From Thermotoga sp. (GTDB taxonomy: Bacteria > Thermotogota > Thermotogae > Mesoaciditogales > Mesoaciditogaceae): a stretch of 64,000 bases of DNA. The notes under the pieces were generated by a model, which did no database searches, had not been told where the DNA came from, and saw only the letters and a list, made by a program, of their open reading frames with translations. Positions 26,318 through 35,783 of the stretch are shown here, one piece after another. Each line of letters begins with the position of its first letter. Position 1 is the first letter of the stretch. The translations under genes were made by a program, and so were the position numbers. Location: assembly GCA_020722015.1 (NCBI GenBank), contig DYLQ01000002.1, forward strand, positions 42,689-106,688. The letters are read 5' to 3'.

Positions 26318-28603
26318 CTATTCTCCTATTACCGTAACTCCGGTACCGCCTTCACCTTCACGTCCTATTCTGAATTTAACGTGTTTTGATCTTAGAAAAG
26401 ACCATATTCCATTTGAAAGTTTCCCCGTTCCCTTACCATGAATTATAAAGCCAACCGAATTTGATTCTATCACACGTTCAACGAATTCTTCAACAATAGG
26501 AATAGCTTCTTCCACCGTTAATCCTCTTAAATCTATTTCATCGGAAATTTTTTCGCTTTTAACATATTCGATGCTTTCTTTATTTTCTTGAATTGTCTGA
26601 GCTTTTTCGACTTTCTCAAGTTTTTCGGTTGAAATTTCAACATTTGATCCTTCAACATCAAGAATGGCTGTATCCTTTTTAAAAGATTTTACCCTTCCAA
26701 TCACATCGGTACCCTTTATTTTCACGTAAGAATTTGAGTTAAAGGAAAGGTTTGATGATTTTTCAATCATTTCTTGTTCAAGAATTTTTCTTAAATTTTC
26801 AATTTTTTTGTTTTGCATCACCAGTTCATCTTCATTTTTTGATGATCTTAAATTGTGTATCGCTTCTTCTGTCTCTTTCTTTACCTTGGACAATTGATCG
26901 GAGAGCAACTTTATCTCCGAAGATAAATCCGCAAGTGCTTTAGATTTCAACTTTTCAAATCTGTATTCATAATCTTTCTCTTTTTGTTCAAGTATTTTTT
27001 CTCTTTGCGTCAATTGTTCTATTTTATCCTCGTAATCACGGATTTTGGTTTGAAGTTCTTCTATAAGAAGATCACCATTTGAAAAGGAAATCGAGCGATT
27101 TCTCTTAAAATTTTCTATGATTTCTTTTGAAACAGCCATTTTTTCTATGATTTCAAGTGCCCTACTTCGACCTGGCAGATCCATGTAAACGCGATAAGTC
27201 GGTTCCATTCTTTCGATGTCGAAGCCAACAGATGCATTTCTTACATACTTGACGGTGTAAGCAAGATTTTTGAGTTCCAAAAGATGAGTGGTGACAAGCA
27301 CTTTTGCGTTTTTAGAAATCAAGATATCAAGGATAGACTTTGCGAAAGCCGCACCTTCAGATGGTTCTGTTCCTTCACCTATTTCATCTATCAAAACGAG
27401 TGTTTCTTCATTTGAAAGATCGCATATTTGATCCGCTCTTAAAACTCTCGCCGAGAAGGTACTTAATTCATTTTTAACAGATTGATTATCACCTATATCA
27501 GAATAAAGAGATTGGAACAGTGAAAGTTCAGTTCCATCCTTTGCGGGTATAGGAATGCCAAGTGCAGACATCAAAGAAAAAAGACCTATTGTTTTTAAAA
27601 AAGCCGTCTTACCTCCCATGTTTGGTCCGCTTATGACTATAACACGATCTGTGTCTTTTATCTCAACATCTATGGGGACAACTTTGTTTTCCGGAATAAG
27701 GGGATTTCGGCCTCCAACTATTTTTATGAATCCATCTTTCCTTATTACCGGTATAATAGATGAACTTTTAAGACCGTAAGAAGTCTTTGCATAAATAAAA
27801 TCAAACTCACCCATCGCATTTATGATTTTGAAGATCGAATCAGAATTTTTGGCCACCATATCAATTCCGTTGTTTATTATTCGCGATATCTCGATCGATT
27901 CTTTGGATCTGGCTATTGCAAGTGCATCGTTAAGTTCTATCATCTCTTCGGGTTCAATGTAATAAGTGAGGCCTGTCGCAGATTGACCGTGTATTATGCC
28001 TTTAACTATTGAACGACTTGATGCATCAACGGGAAGTACATATCTGTCATGTCTCTGTACAACGAGCGCTTCTGAAATGTAACCCAACTTAACTCCATCT
28101 GAGATCATTTTTTTCATTCTATAATCTATTTCTTGTTCTATACCATGTATTTCCTTCCTGATTCTAACCAATTCGGGAGAAGCGTTATCTTTAACACTTC
28201 CATCCGGATTAAAGGTTTTATCACAGAATTCCACAAACCCTTTTGGAGGAATCATTTGCTCTGAAATGGTGATCATCGAAGGAAGAGATAAAAGTGCATC
28301 AGAAATGCTTTTCGAAACTCTAAATAATTCAGCAAAGTTAATGAGGTCTTTTGAACTGACTTGCTTACCGTCTAAAATTGATTTCAAAGGTTCTTCCATA
28401 TCCTCAATCTTAGACAGTAAAGCGGAAATTTGCTGGAAAATGCTTGTAACTTCAATAACCTTTAAATATGCCTCTTGAGGATCTCCATCAAAATTCAAAT
28501 TTTGAAAATATCTTCTCCCATAGGGAGAAAAAGATAGATCTTTTAAAGTATCTATAAAAGTGTAAAATTCCAATTCTTCAAGAGTTTTACGATCAACTTT
28601 CAA
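26318..28603 (-). CDS. mutS2: Endonuclease MutS2
   Basis: The 761-residue protein has the MutS2 architecture. A clamp/core region is followed by the ATPase with Walker A GPNMGGKTAFLKTIG, LVLIDEIGEGTEPSEGAAFA and VTTHLLELKNLA. A coiled coil lies at ~510-620, and the C-terminal Smr nuclease domain contains EIDLRGLTVEEA and HGKGTGKL. MutS2 acts on recombination intermediates and stalled ribosomes rather than mismatch repair. The start is set at TTG 28603: GGAGGTT lies seven bases upstream, and the in-frame TTG at 28618 is part of that site and of the previous gene's end. The acidic -DLRG- and HGKGTG loops of Smr are intact. Confidence 0.95.
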   Translation of the reverse strand: MKVDRKTLEELEFYTFIDTLKDLSFSPYGRRYFQNLNFDGDPQEAYLKVIEVTSIFQQISALLSKIEDMEEPLKSILDGKQVSSKDLINFAELFRVSKSISDALLSLPSMITISEQMIPPKGFVEFCDKTFNPDGSVKDNASPELVRIRKEIHGIEQEIDYRMKKMISDGVKLGYISEALVVQRHDRYVLPVDASSRSIVKGIIHGQSATGLTYYIEPEEMIELNDALAIARSKESIEISRIINNGIDMVAKNSDSIFKIINAMGEFDFIYAKTSYGLKSSSIIPVIRKDGFIKIVGGRNPLIPENKVVPIDVEIKDTDRVIVISGPNMGGKTAFLKTIGLFSLMSALGIPIPAKDGTELSLFQSLYSDIGDNQSVKNELSTFSARVLRADQICDLSNEETLVLIDEIGEGTEPSEGAAFAKSILDILISKNAKVLVTTHLLELKNLAYTVKYVRNASVGFDIERMEPTYRVYMDLPGRSRALEIIEKMAVSKEIIENFKRNRSISFSNGDLLIEELQTKIRDYEDKIEQLTQREKILEQKEKDYEYRFEKLKSKALADLSSEIKLLSDQLSKVKKETEEAIHNLRSSKNEDELVMQNKKIENLRKILEQEMIEKSSNLSFNSNSYVKIKGTDVIGRVKSFKKDTAILDVEGSNVEISTEKLEKVEKAQTIQENKESIEYVKSEKISDEIDLRGLTVEEAIPIVEEFVERVIESNSVGFIIHGKGTGKLSNGIWSFLRSKHVKFRIGREGEGGTGVTVIGE

Positions 28604-28607
28604 AAAT

Positions 28608-29453
28608 TCAACCTCCAAAATTGTAATTCATTGAAACGGTAAAAGGATTAAGTAATTGGCCAAAACTTGCCGAATCAATAAAAGTGTAAGAAACAAAAAG
28701 ATCAAAACCGAGGTAATTTTTTATGGCCAAACCAGTACTAAATGCATTTGAAACTTGAGCTCCAATTGAGCCTTTGTAACCACCTACAATGCTGAAGAAT
28801 TTTGTCAAAGGTAATTCAATCCCGGCGCCAAATTCCTTTGATGTAAAGTTAACAAAAGTATTAACGTCGAAAGATGAATTAGAATAACCGACTCCAACGA
28901 TTATCTCGGCCGGGTAATTCTCAACGGTTGGTGGCGTAGATTGCCACGTTATGGAAGCCAGAGCGTTTTTCAAAACAGCGGCAAAAGTATAATTGCCCGT
29001 TTGAAATATACCACCCAAGTCCATTGAGAAACCATTTACGATGTCTGTACCAAAAAAGCCATTTATATCTGTACCGATAGAGATGCTTTTTGTTCTATAT
29101 GCAACAGCACCAGAAAATATGTACTGCGAGTAATTCAAATAATTTTCAGCAGTTCTCGTTGTTTGCATGGAACCTCCAAAATAAAAGTTACCAGCATTCA
29201 AGGAACCCGCAAGAAAATCATTTCTTACAACTCCGAGATAATGTTCAACATGAGAAAAGAAAAAACCACCCTCCCCATTTGCCATCCCGGCAGGGTTGTA
29301 AGCAATGGATTGCGATCCGGCATAAACGGTGTACAAAGCTCCGCCCATTGATATGCCATAGGCAGAAGGATTGTCTAACTCGTCTAAAACATCTCCAAAT
29401 GTGATAACAGAAAAAGCCATCAGAAGTATGAAAATATAGGTTATCTTTTTCAT
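28608..29453 (-). CDS. PorV/UPF0164-like outer-membrane beta-barrel protein
   Basis: This 281-residue protein has a signal peptide (MKKITYIFILLMAFSVITFG) and many alternating-polarity strands typical of a beta-barrel. The opening PSAYGISMGGALYTVYAGSQ and AYNPAGMANGEGGFFF resemble the NPA/AG motifs of PorV-like and UPF0164 proteins. It ends in an aromatic-rich strand (FTVSMNYNFGG). In Thermotoga-like cells it would sit in the outer sheath. It is encoded between a large secreted protein and mutS2 in the same orientation; mutS2 starts five bases past its stop. Confidence 0.78.
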   Translation of the reverse strand: MKKITYIFILLMAFSVITFGDVLDELDNPSAYGISMGGALYTVYAGSQSIAYNPAGMANGEGGFFFSHVEHYLGVVRNDFLAGSLNAGNFYFGGSMQTTRTAENYLNYSQYIFSGAVAYRTKSISIGTDINGFFGTDIVNGFSMDLGGIFQTGNYTFAAVLKNALASITWQSTPPTVENYPAEIIVGVGYSNSSFDVNTFVNFTSKEFGAGIELPLTKFFSIVGGYKGSIGAQVSNAFSTGLAIKNYLGFDLFVSYTFIDSASFGQLLNPFTVSMNYNFGG

Positions 29454-29462
29454 ATCATCATC

Positions 29463-31334
29463 TCACTTTGATATCGCAAATGGTATAGATTGGGTTTGAG
29501 TGAAAGCATTTGTAAGATTTCCAATTCCTATAACGGCAACGTAAAGACCATTTGAGATTGAAGACGGATTAAGTGTATAAACGAGGTTCCTATTTGAAGC
29601 CACTGCCATCCCACTTTGAAAGCCAACGATCCTTCCTCGCATATCGTACACGTATAACTTGTAGTAACAATCGTTGTTGACGGTCAGATAGAAATAAACA
29701 TTTCCATTTCCCACCAAATTAGAGGGAATAGACCAAAACGAGATAATCGAGGGAGAGAGATTGTGCTGTGCCTGAGCGGTTAATCCAAGGGCATAAGTAC
29801 CGGTTTTGGCTTCAAAATTGACCATTTGCATTCCCACTTCAACGTTGGGATTTATCGTCGAGAGTTGCCAATTTCCGTTTTGAAGTGAATAAATTTTTAT
29901 ATCTCCAAAGAGCCCATTGACAGTTTGATTGAAAAAATAAAGATTGTAGTCAAAAGAAGCCACGGGAGTTACCGCAGAAACAATAGATACGGCATCTGAT
30001 ACTTGATTGAAATTCGAATATCCTGTGTAAAAATCCTGTGGGCTGAAACTTTCAAGATATACAGCTACTATAGATGGAACAGAGAAAGCGTTATTCGGTA
30101 TTGTAACCCAGCCTCCATCGGAAAGTGTGATATTTCCACCTCTTACCATGTATTTTGTAAAACTCTTTGATATTACACTTGAAGTATTCAAGAAAGTTGA
30201 CATGATCGTGACATTTCCCGGTGTGTTGTTGTACGTGTAAGTACCAACCCAAGTTTGACCTATTTTACTCGCAGGTATAAAGTAAGAATTAGAAACATCT
30301 TTGACCGTGATCGTAGGTGTAGATACGGAAGAGACATTCACAACCACTTGACGTGTACCGTTGACGAGACGTATGTTCATGGAAGGAATGATATTAACGG
30401 CACGTGCGCTTAAGTTTGGATTCACGATCATCTGCAAACTTTGATTTTTGTACACATATCCAACTATTATCTTTGACAAAGTATAGGTACCTGGCAAAGT
30501 CATATTCACGCTCGACGAAAAATCATTTCCAGATGGAGATAAAGCCGATGTTTGCGAATTTTGAGGTGTTATCCATACAACGTAGATGTAAGAAAGTGCG
30601 ACATCATTTGAATAATAAATGGAAAAATATGCAGATAAATTACTGCCAACACCAAAACTTGTACCTGAAATTGAGATAGGCGTTATCACGAGTCCATCAG
30701 GCCCTAAAATGTATCTCGCAAGCAGATAATTGGACAATCCAGATCGAGGATCATTTGTCTTCATAACGGCATCAAGGGTGTAGTTATTTCCTGGAATAAA
30801 AATTCCAGTGGGTTTTACAGAAAAAGTCGCCGACTCTTCCGATGGAATCTGCCCACTAAGCGGATTTATCGAAAGGCCTGTTGGAGAAGAAAAATTTGTG
30901 AAAGAAAGCGTTTTAGATCCGATACTTTTGACACTTACAACGCACGACGGCAATTCATTTGATATGAAAGGAATGTACACAATCGTCGATTGAACACTCG
31001 CTGCAGGTATATCGCTTGTGAAAGTTGCGATATTCGAAAGAATGGTCGAATTGGGTGTGCGTAAAATACCTTGTGCTCTGTAATTTGCGTAACCATTAAC
31101 ATCATAATTAAGGATGTATTTACCGTTAAAAGATGGAATGAGAAGTTGAGTTGAATTCGTCGATGAGTTGTAAATTGCCATGACGGCAGAAGCCGAAATA
31201 GTCGGAGATGAGATCATAGTTAGCGTGACAGTACCGCTCAGCAGGAAAGTCGGCGTTGCCGTCAGAATAACGGATGCCCCCGCTGCAAAGATCGGAATCG
31301 AAATGAGAAGAGTAAGAAATAAAAGTTTTTTCAT
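29463..31334 (-). CDS. Secreted Ig-like surface protein with FlgD/Por-tail-like C-terminus
   Basis: This 623-residue protein has a signal peptide (MKKLLFLTLLISIPIFAAGA) and is rich in Ser, Thr, Asn and Val with predicted beta-sandwich repeats throughout. Residues ~110-205 resemble an Ig-like fold (SIGSKTLSFTNFSSPTG, NPLSGQIPSEESATFSV). The last ~100 residues (YYKLYVYDMRGRIVG, NPSSISNGLYVAVIGIG) resemble the FlgD Ig-like/secretion-tail domain found at the end of many surface proteins. It is followed nine bases later by a PorV-like barrel, which is suggestive because PorV works with secretion tails in Bacteroidota. Function beyond a cell-surface role is unknown. Confidence 0.7.
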   Translation of the reverse strand: MKKLLFLTLLISIPIFAAGASVILTATPTFLLSGTVTLTMISSPTISASAVMAIYNSSTNSTQLLIPSFNGKYILNYDVNGYANYRAQGILRTPNSTILSNIATFTSDIPAASVQSTIVYIPFISNELPSCVVSVKSIGSKTLSFTNFSSPTGLSINPLSGQIPSEESATFSVKPTGIFIPGNNYTLDAVMKTNDPRSGLSNYLLARYILGPDGLVITPISISGTSFGVGSNLSAYFSIYYSNDVALSYIYVVWITPQNSQTSALSPSGNDFSSSVNMTLPGTYTLSKIIVGYVYKNQSLQMIVNPNLSARAVNIIPSMNIRLVNGTRQVVVNVSSVSTPTITVKDVSNSYFIPASKIGQTWVGTYTYNNTPGNVTIMSTFLNTSSVISKSFTKYMVRGGNITLSDGGWVTIPNNAFSVPSIVAVYLESFSPQDFYTGYSNFNQVSDAVSIVSAVTPVASFDYNLYFFNQTVNGLFGDIKIYSLQNGNWQLSTINPNVEVGMQMVNFEAKTGTYALGLTAQAQHNLSPSIISFWSIPSNLVGNGNVYFYLTVNNDCYYKLYVYDMRGRIVGFQSGMAVASNRNLVYTLNPSSISNGLYVAVIGIGNLTNAFTQTQSIPFAISK

Positions 31335-31426
31335 TTTAAGCCTCCCCCAAATTCTTAAAATCCTACTCCAATGATCGTACGAATCTCGAAAGATATTTAT
31401 CGCTATATTTCAGCTATCTCATGCCA

Positions 31427-31576
31427 TATACTGAACCAACTTTAAAAAACGAAGTCATTTGACTTTATCAGATTAGGTTCCCGATCAGGTCAGGAACGAA
31501 AGACCAAAAGCCACCCGCCACTTGCAACCTGCCAAATTTAAACTTATACGTTGGTTTTGAAAAAGATTTAGCATAT
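31427..31576. repeat. MITE-like repeat, copy B (class 1 interior, inverted)
   Basis: Begins TATACTGAACCAACTTTAAA, includes GAAGTCATTTGACTT, then AGGTTCCCGATCAGG, and ends near TTGAAAAAGATTTAGCATAT. Read on the minus strand it matches copy A over the interior (GGCGGGTGGC..., GTCTTTC). It fills most of the gap between rsmD and the surface-protein gene. Confidence 0.75.
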
Positions 31577-31608
31577 GTAGCTTTATCGTTTATTTCCCAC
31601 ACCTTGTA

Positions 31609-32148
31609 TTATCTCACAAAAAAGTTCAAAATCACATCTCCATATTTTTTTCTGGATTTGATACGTATATTTTTGCCTTCGTCAGGCAACGTTTCTTTCT
31701 CAAAAGATTCTATCACGATTATGCCATCTGATCTTAATATCTCTGGGTGATAATCGATCTCTTTAAAAGTTTCAAAAACCAAACCTGTGCCAAACGGAGG
31801 ATCGGCAAATATGAAATCAAAATCAATTCCCTTCGATATCAACCTGCGCATTGCTATTCTAAAGTCAAGGTTGAGGATCGTGAAATCATCATCAAATCTT
31901 TCCAAATTTTTTCTTATGGTCATGCAAGATGATCTTGATATTTCAACTATGGTGACGCTCCCAACCGATCTGCTAAGCGCCTCTGCGGAGATAATCCCAC
32001 TGCCCGCAAAAAGATCTAACATCTTCATACCCGTTACGTCTATCATGTTAAAAAGCGCTTCTCTGACAATTGCCGGAGTGTAACGAGTTCTTTTATCTGA
32101 GACGGCATAAACATTCATTCTCGAATATTTACCTCCCGTTATCTTCAT
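31609..32148 (-). CDS. rsmD: 16S rRNA (guanine966-N2)-methyltransferase
   Basis: This 179-residue class I methyltransferase has the RsmD order of motifs: GGKYSRMNVYAVSDKRTRYTP at the N-terminus, the SAM loop MLDLFAGSGIISAEALSR, and the catalytic IFADPPFGTG. It methylates G966 of 16S rRNA in the assembled small-subunit precursor. The ATG overlaps the last base of the recG stop, so it is translationally coupled to recG. Confidence 0.93.
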   Translation of the reverse strand: MKITGGKYSRMNVYAVSDKRTRYTPAIVREALFNMIDVTGMKMLDLFAGSGIISAEALSRSVGSVTIVEISRSSCMTIRKNLERFDDDFTILNLDFRIAMRRLISKGIDFDFIFADPPFGTGLVFETFKEIDYHPEILRSDGIIVIESFEKETLPDEGKNIRIKSRKKYGDVILNFFVR

Positions 32149-34508
32149 CAGCCAACCTCTACAAATTTGATTTTTTCGCCGTATCTTTTGTTTATCTCTT
32201 CGAGAAGTTCAACATGATGATCAAGGTTTGGGTCTTCTTCTATAATTTTACTCGCATCTTCTCTTGCCATCAACAATATCGCTTCATCTTCGACAAGATT
32301 GGCAACCTTAAATTCCGGCATCCCATGTTGACGGATACCCATGAATTCTCCAGGGCCGCGCATCTTAAGATCGTATTCGGCAAGATTAAAACCATTGAAA
32401 GTGTGCTCAAAATATCTTAACCTATCAAGTTCAACGCCACTGGTAAGTAATATACAAAAGGATTCATTGCCGCTTCTTCCCACTCTTCCCCTCAGTTGAT
32501 GAAGTTGCGCGAGTCCGAACCTTTCAGGATGTTCTATCACCATGACACTGGCGTGCGAAATATCTATTCCAACTTCTATAACGGTTGTGGAAACGAGAAG
32601 TTGAATTTCCTTTTTCAGAAATCTCTCCATGACGCTCTCTTTTTCTTCAGAAGGCATTCTACCGTGAAGTAAACCTATCTCTCGATCTTTAAAAGGACCA
32701 TTTTTAAAATCTTCGTAAACTTTTTTTGCAGCGCTAAGCGCCATTTTCTCAGATTCCTCTATTAAAGGGACAATCCAAAAAACACCATGACCTTGATCCA
32801 TTTCTTGCATGACAAATTCGTAAACTTCATCTTTTTTTGAATCGTTTACTATCAAAGTTCTTGAATTTTTTTTGCCGTAAGGCATCTCATCTATGACCGT
32901 AACATCAAGATCACCGTAAAGCGTCATGGCCAAAGTTCTTGGAATCGGAGTTGCCGTCATCACAAGTGTATCAACGGCTTTTCCTTTGGACATGAGATTT
33001 TCACGCTGTTTCACGCCAAATTTGTGTTGTTCGTCTATCACGGCAAGTCCGAGATTTTTGAAGTTCACGTCCTTTTGAATCAAAGCATGAGTTCCTATGA
33101 CAAGATCAAGCTCCCCAGACGATAATTTTTCTTTTACGCTCATCTTTTCAGAATTTGCCGTTGATCCGGAAATAAATCCTATTTTGATATTCAAATTGGA
33201 TAGATCGTTTTTCATTCGATCGTAATGTTGTTTTGCAAGTACATACGTTGGAGCCATTAACGCAACTTGAAATCCACTTTCGATTACATCCAAAGTCGCA
33301 ATCTCAGCAACGACTGTTTTACCACTGCCAACATCTCCGTGGAGCAGCCTGTTCATCGTTCTGTCATCTTTCAAATCGCTTTCAATCTCGCTAATAGCGC
33401 GTTTTTGAGCATTTGTGAGTTTGAATGGAAGGGATTCAATGAATTGTTTAGACATGTGACCTTTAAATACTTTCGATATCCCTCCTTTTGATTGCACGTT
33501 ATGCTTGATCATCATTTTTGACATCTCAAGCAAGAACAATTCGTCGTAAGTAAGTCTTTTTTTCGACTCTTTGAGATGAAATTCACTTTTTGGAAAATGC
33601 ATTCCGTAGATTGCGCTTTTTATATCTATAAGTTCTCTTTTTTTGAGAAACTCTTCAGGAATAATTTCATTGAAAGCGTTGATGTATTTCACGTTGCTTT
33701 CAATTACAGATCTCATAATTCCTTGAGAAATACCGGAAGTCAAATCGTATATCGGAAATATCCTTGGAGGTGCTTTATCTACAATTTGGAAATCTGGAGA
33801 ATAAACTTTGAAATTTCCGTATTCTTTTTTCACCAAACCACTAAAGGCTATCCTTTTTGCTTTCGATAACGAATCATAAAGATAGTCCTGATTGAACCAT
33901 ACAAGGTACATATTCGAAAAGCCATCTGTTACAACCACATTTATGATCTTGAATTTTTTAACGCTTACTTTCTCGACACTTACAATTTCAGCCGTTGCAA
34001 CAACTTGCTCGCCAATTCGAAGATCGAGTATTTTCAGGGGCCTTCTCCAATCATCGTAAAAACGAGGAAAATGATACATAAGATCTCTAACGGTGTAAAT
34101 GCCGAGTTTTCGCAAAGCAGCTTCTCGCATTGGCCCTACTTTTTTACCGAATTTCACATCAACATCGGGATTAAGTGTTTCCTCGCTAATTGGTGGAGAT
34201 TCAATGAGATTTTCCTTTCTCAACTTCTGTATCATTCTAAGGCCATTTTTAAGCCTTACTTCCACATGATCTTCAGTCAATTTTGAAATACCCATAAAAT
34301 ATCCACAAAAAGCATCAAATCTATCTTTGACATCCGGTGTGGCAAGTGTGTTTTTGACTGCGGATCTTATGAACTTATCAAACTCAACGATTTCAAGATT
34401 ACCATCCAAAACTTCATTTATTTTTTCTTCAGCAGAATCAACAAATTCTTCAAACAGCATCTGTGATATACCCCGTTGTTCATTTCGAAAAGGTTTGAAC
34501 GAGATCAT
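32148..34508 (-). CDS. recG: ATP-dependent DNA helicase RecG
   Basis: The 786-residue helicase remodels stalled forks and Holliday junctions. The N-terminal wedge/OB region contains LRKLGIYTVRDLMYHFPRFYDD and GEQVVATAEIVSVE. Helicase motifs follow: LLHGDVGSGKTVVAE (I), IGTHALIQ, VIDEQHKFGVKQRE (II), VMTATPIPRTLA (III), VSTTVIEVGIDI and LHQLRGRVGRSG. It is longer than E. coli RecG (693) by an N-terminal ~100 residues, as in other Thermotoga-like RecG. The 5' end overlaps a 49-codon membrane ORF. AAAGGATGA precedes the ATG. Confidence 0.96.
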   Translation of the reverse strand: MISFKPFRNEQRGISQMLFEEFVDSAEEKINEVLDGNLEIVEFDKFIRSAVKNTLATPDVKDRFDAFCGYFMGISKLTEDHVEVRLKNGLRMIQKLRKENLIESPPISEETLNPDVDVKFGKKVGPMREAALRKLGIYTVRDLMYHFPRFYDDWRRPLKILDLRIGEQVVATAEIVSVEKVSVKKFKIINVVVTDGFSNMYLVWFNQDYLYDSLSKAKRIAFSGLVKKEYGNFKVYSPDFQIVDKAPPRIFPIYDLTSGISQGIMRSVIESNVKYINAFNEIIPEEFLKKRELIDIKSAIYGMHFPKSEFHLKESKKRLTYDELFLLEMSKMMIKHNVQSKGGISKVFKGHMSKQFIESLPFKLTNAQKRAISEIESDLKDDRTMNRLLHGDVGSGKTVVAEIATLDVIESGFQVALMAPTYVLAKQHYDRMKNDLSNLNIKIGFISGSTANSEKMSVKEKLSSGELDLVIGTHALIQKDVNFKNLGLAVIDEQHKFGVKQRENLMSKGKAVDTLVMTATPIPRTLAMTLYGDLDVTVIDEMPYGKKNSRTLIVNDSKKDEVYEFVMQEMDQGHGVFWIVPLIEESEKMALSAAKKVYEDFKNGPFKDREIGLLHGRMPSEEKESVMERFLKKEIQLLVSTTVIEVGIDISHASVMVIEHPERFGLAQLHQLRGRVGRSGNESFCILLTSGVELDRLRYFEHTFNGFNLAEYDLKMRGPGEFMGIRQHGMPEFKVANLVEDEAILLMAREDASKIIEEDPNLDHHVELLEEINKRYGEKIKFVEVG

Positions 34509-34629
34509 GGATGATCATCCTTTGAATCTCCATATGATTTGTTTGAATTTGAAGATAAACATCTACAACAACTCCAATTACCACTAACAGTAAAACGATG
34601 ATAGTTAGAGTAATTTGCCCATCACGCAT
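34480..34629 (-). CDS. Small single-span membrane protein between hpt and recG
   Basis: A 49-codon frame begins ATG at 34627-34629, inside the last codons of hpt, with GGAG six bases upstream. It ends TGA at 34480-34482, 29 bases inside recG. The product starts MRDGQITLTIIVLLLVVIG and continues VVVDVYLQIQTNH, a clear single transmembrane helix (~6-26) with a charged C-terminal tail. The overlaps with both neighbours suggest coupled translation. I do not recognise a family; conservation in relatives would be needed to confirm it. Confidence 0.5.
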   Translation of the reverse strand: MRDGQITLTIIVLLLVVIGVVVDVYLQIQTNHMEIQRMIIHDLVQTFSK

Positions 34630-35134
34630 CTTCGACTCCGACAAAAGGTAAGTTACGCTTTTTTTGATCGTAATCGAATCCGTAACCTACTATGAATTTA
34701 TCGCCTATCTCGAAGCCAACAAAATCTATCGGCACATCGACTTTTCTATGAGCTTTTTTTTCAAAAAGTGTTGCAACCTTTAATGTTGCCGGTTTATATT
34801 TCGAAAAATATCCAAGGATGTAATTAAGAGTTATCCCCGTGTCAATTATATCCTCAACAACGAGTATATGTTTGCCATATATACTTTCGTCAAGCCATGA
34901 TTTGACCCTTATCCGTTCCGTACTTCCTGCACCGGAATAACTCGAAACTTGGACAAAACTGTAAAGTACGTTCATGTTTATTTCAAGCATAAGATCGCTG
35001 AAAAAATGCACAGCTCCTTTTAGAACACAAACAGCCATTATCTCATCTGTAAAAGGACTGTAGGCACTTGTTATCTCATCTCCAAGTTCTTTAATGCGAG
35101 CATGAATCTGATCTCTTGTAAAAAGTGTTTGCAC
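34622..35134 (-). CDS. hpt: Hypoxanthine phosphoribosyltransferase
   Basis: The 170-residue enzyme converts hypoxanthine or guanine and PRPP to IMP or GMP. It carries the PRPP-binding motif HILVVEDIIDTGITLNYIL and the PurR/HPRT-type FSDLMLEI, VSSYSGAGS and the C-terminal FIVGYGFDY. The start is GTG 35134, four bases after GGGGGTG; the in-frame upstream ATG lies inside the preceding MBL gene. It offers the salvage route for hypoxanthine that the purine operon at 1-8928 would otherwise degrade. Confidence 0.93.
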   Translation of the reverse strand: MQTLFTRDQIHARIKELGDEITSAYSPFTDEIMAVCVLKGAVHFFSDLMLEINMNVLYSFVQVSSYSGAGSTERIRVKSWLDESIYGKHILVVEDIIDTGITLNYILGYFSKYKPATLKVATLFEKKAHRKVDVPIDFVGFEIGDKFIVGYGFDYDQKKRNLPFVGVEDA

Positions 35135-35147
35135 GAAGCACCCCCAT

Positions 35148-35783
35148 CTACATTTCAAATATAACAACTTTGCGATCGAATTTTCTTATATCTTCTAAAT
35201 TCACTTCAAAAGGTCCCTTAACGCTTGAAACGTCCTTAAAAGACGATGTGAAATTCTCAAGCTTTCCAAGTTCAAAACTCACGTATTTGGTCATGTAATG
35301 CATCGGAAAAACAAGATGCGGTTTCAGGCGATTGACGATTTCTGTTGCTTTCTTTGCATCTATGGTAAATATTCCACCGACGGGAATCATCACCACATCG
35401 ACATTTTCAAGTTTTTTGATTGTATTTTCATCGATCATATGACCCAAATCGCCAAAATGCACAACAGCGACAGACGATGGAAATTTCATTTTGAAGATGA
35501 TGTTAGGGCCTCGTTTTGCTCCTTTTTCCTCATCATGATAGGATGGTATACCTTCAATTTGAAGAGCACCGAAATTGTAAATTCCTGGTTCTTTGATGAC
35601 TTCAAAGTTTCCTCTTAACAAATTATGTGCGTTGTGATCAAAATGTTGATGGCTTTCAGTTACGTGTGTGGGCTTTACATTTGGAATCGGATAACCCACA
35701 CTTTTGTCAAATGGATCTGTTACAAGAAAAATGCCGTCATCTTCGATGGCAAAAGAGGAATGACCAAACCACCAGAATTTCAT
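35148..35783 (-). CDS. MBL-fold metal-dependent hydrolase (UPF0173-like)
   Basis: This 211-residue protein has a metallo-beta-lactamase fold: WFGHSSFAI near the N-terminus, the metal site ESHQHFDHN (H45, H47, D49, H50), HFGDLGHMID, and VFPMHYMT near residue 176. Related proteins include UlaG-like lactonases and uncharacterised UPF0173 hydrolases; substrate unknown. The ATG overlaps the RseC stop by four bases. Confidence 0.85.
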   Translation of the reverse strand: MKFWWFGHSSFAIEDDGIFLVTDPFDKSVGYPIPNVKPTHVTESHQHFDHNAHNLLRGNFEVIKEPGIYNFGALQIEGIPSYHDEEKGAKRGPNIIFKMKFPSSVAVVHFGDLGHMIDENTIKKLENVDVVMIPVGGIFTIDAKKATEIVNRLKPHLVFPMHYMTKYVSFELGKLENFTSSFKDVSSVKGPFEVNLEDIRKFDRKVVIFEM

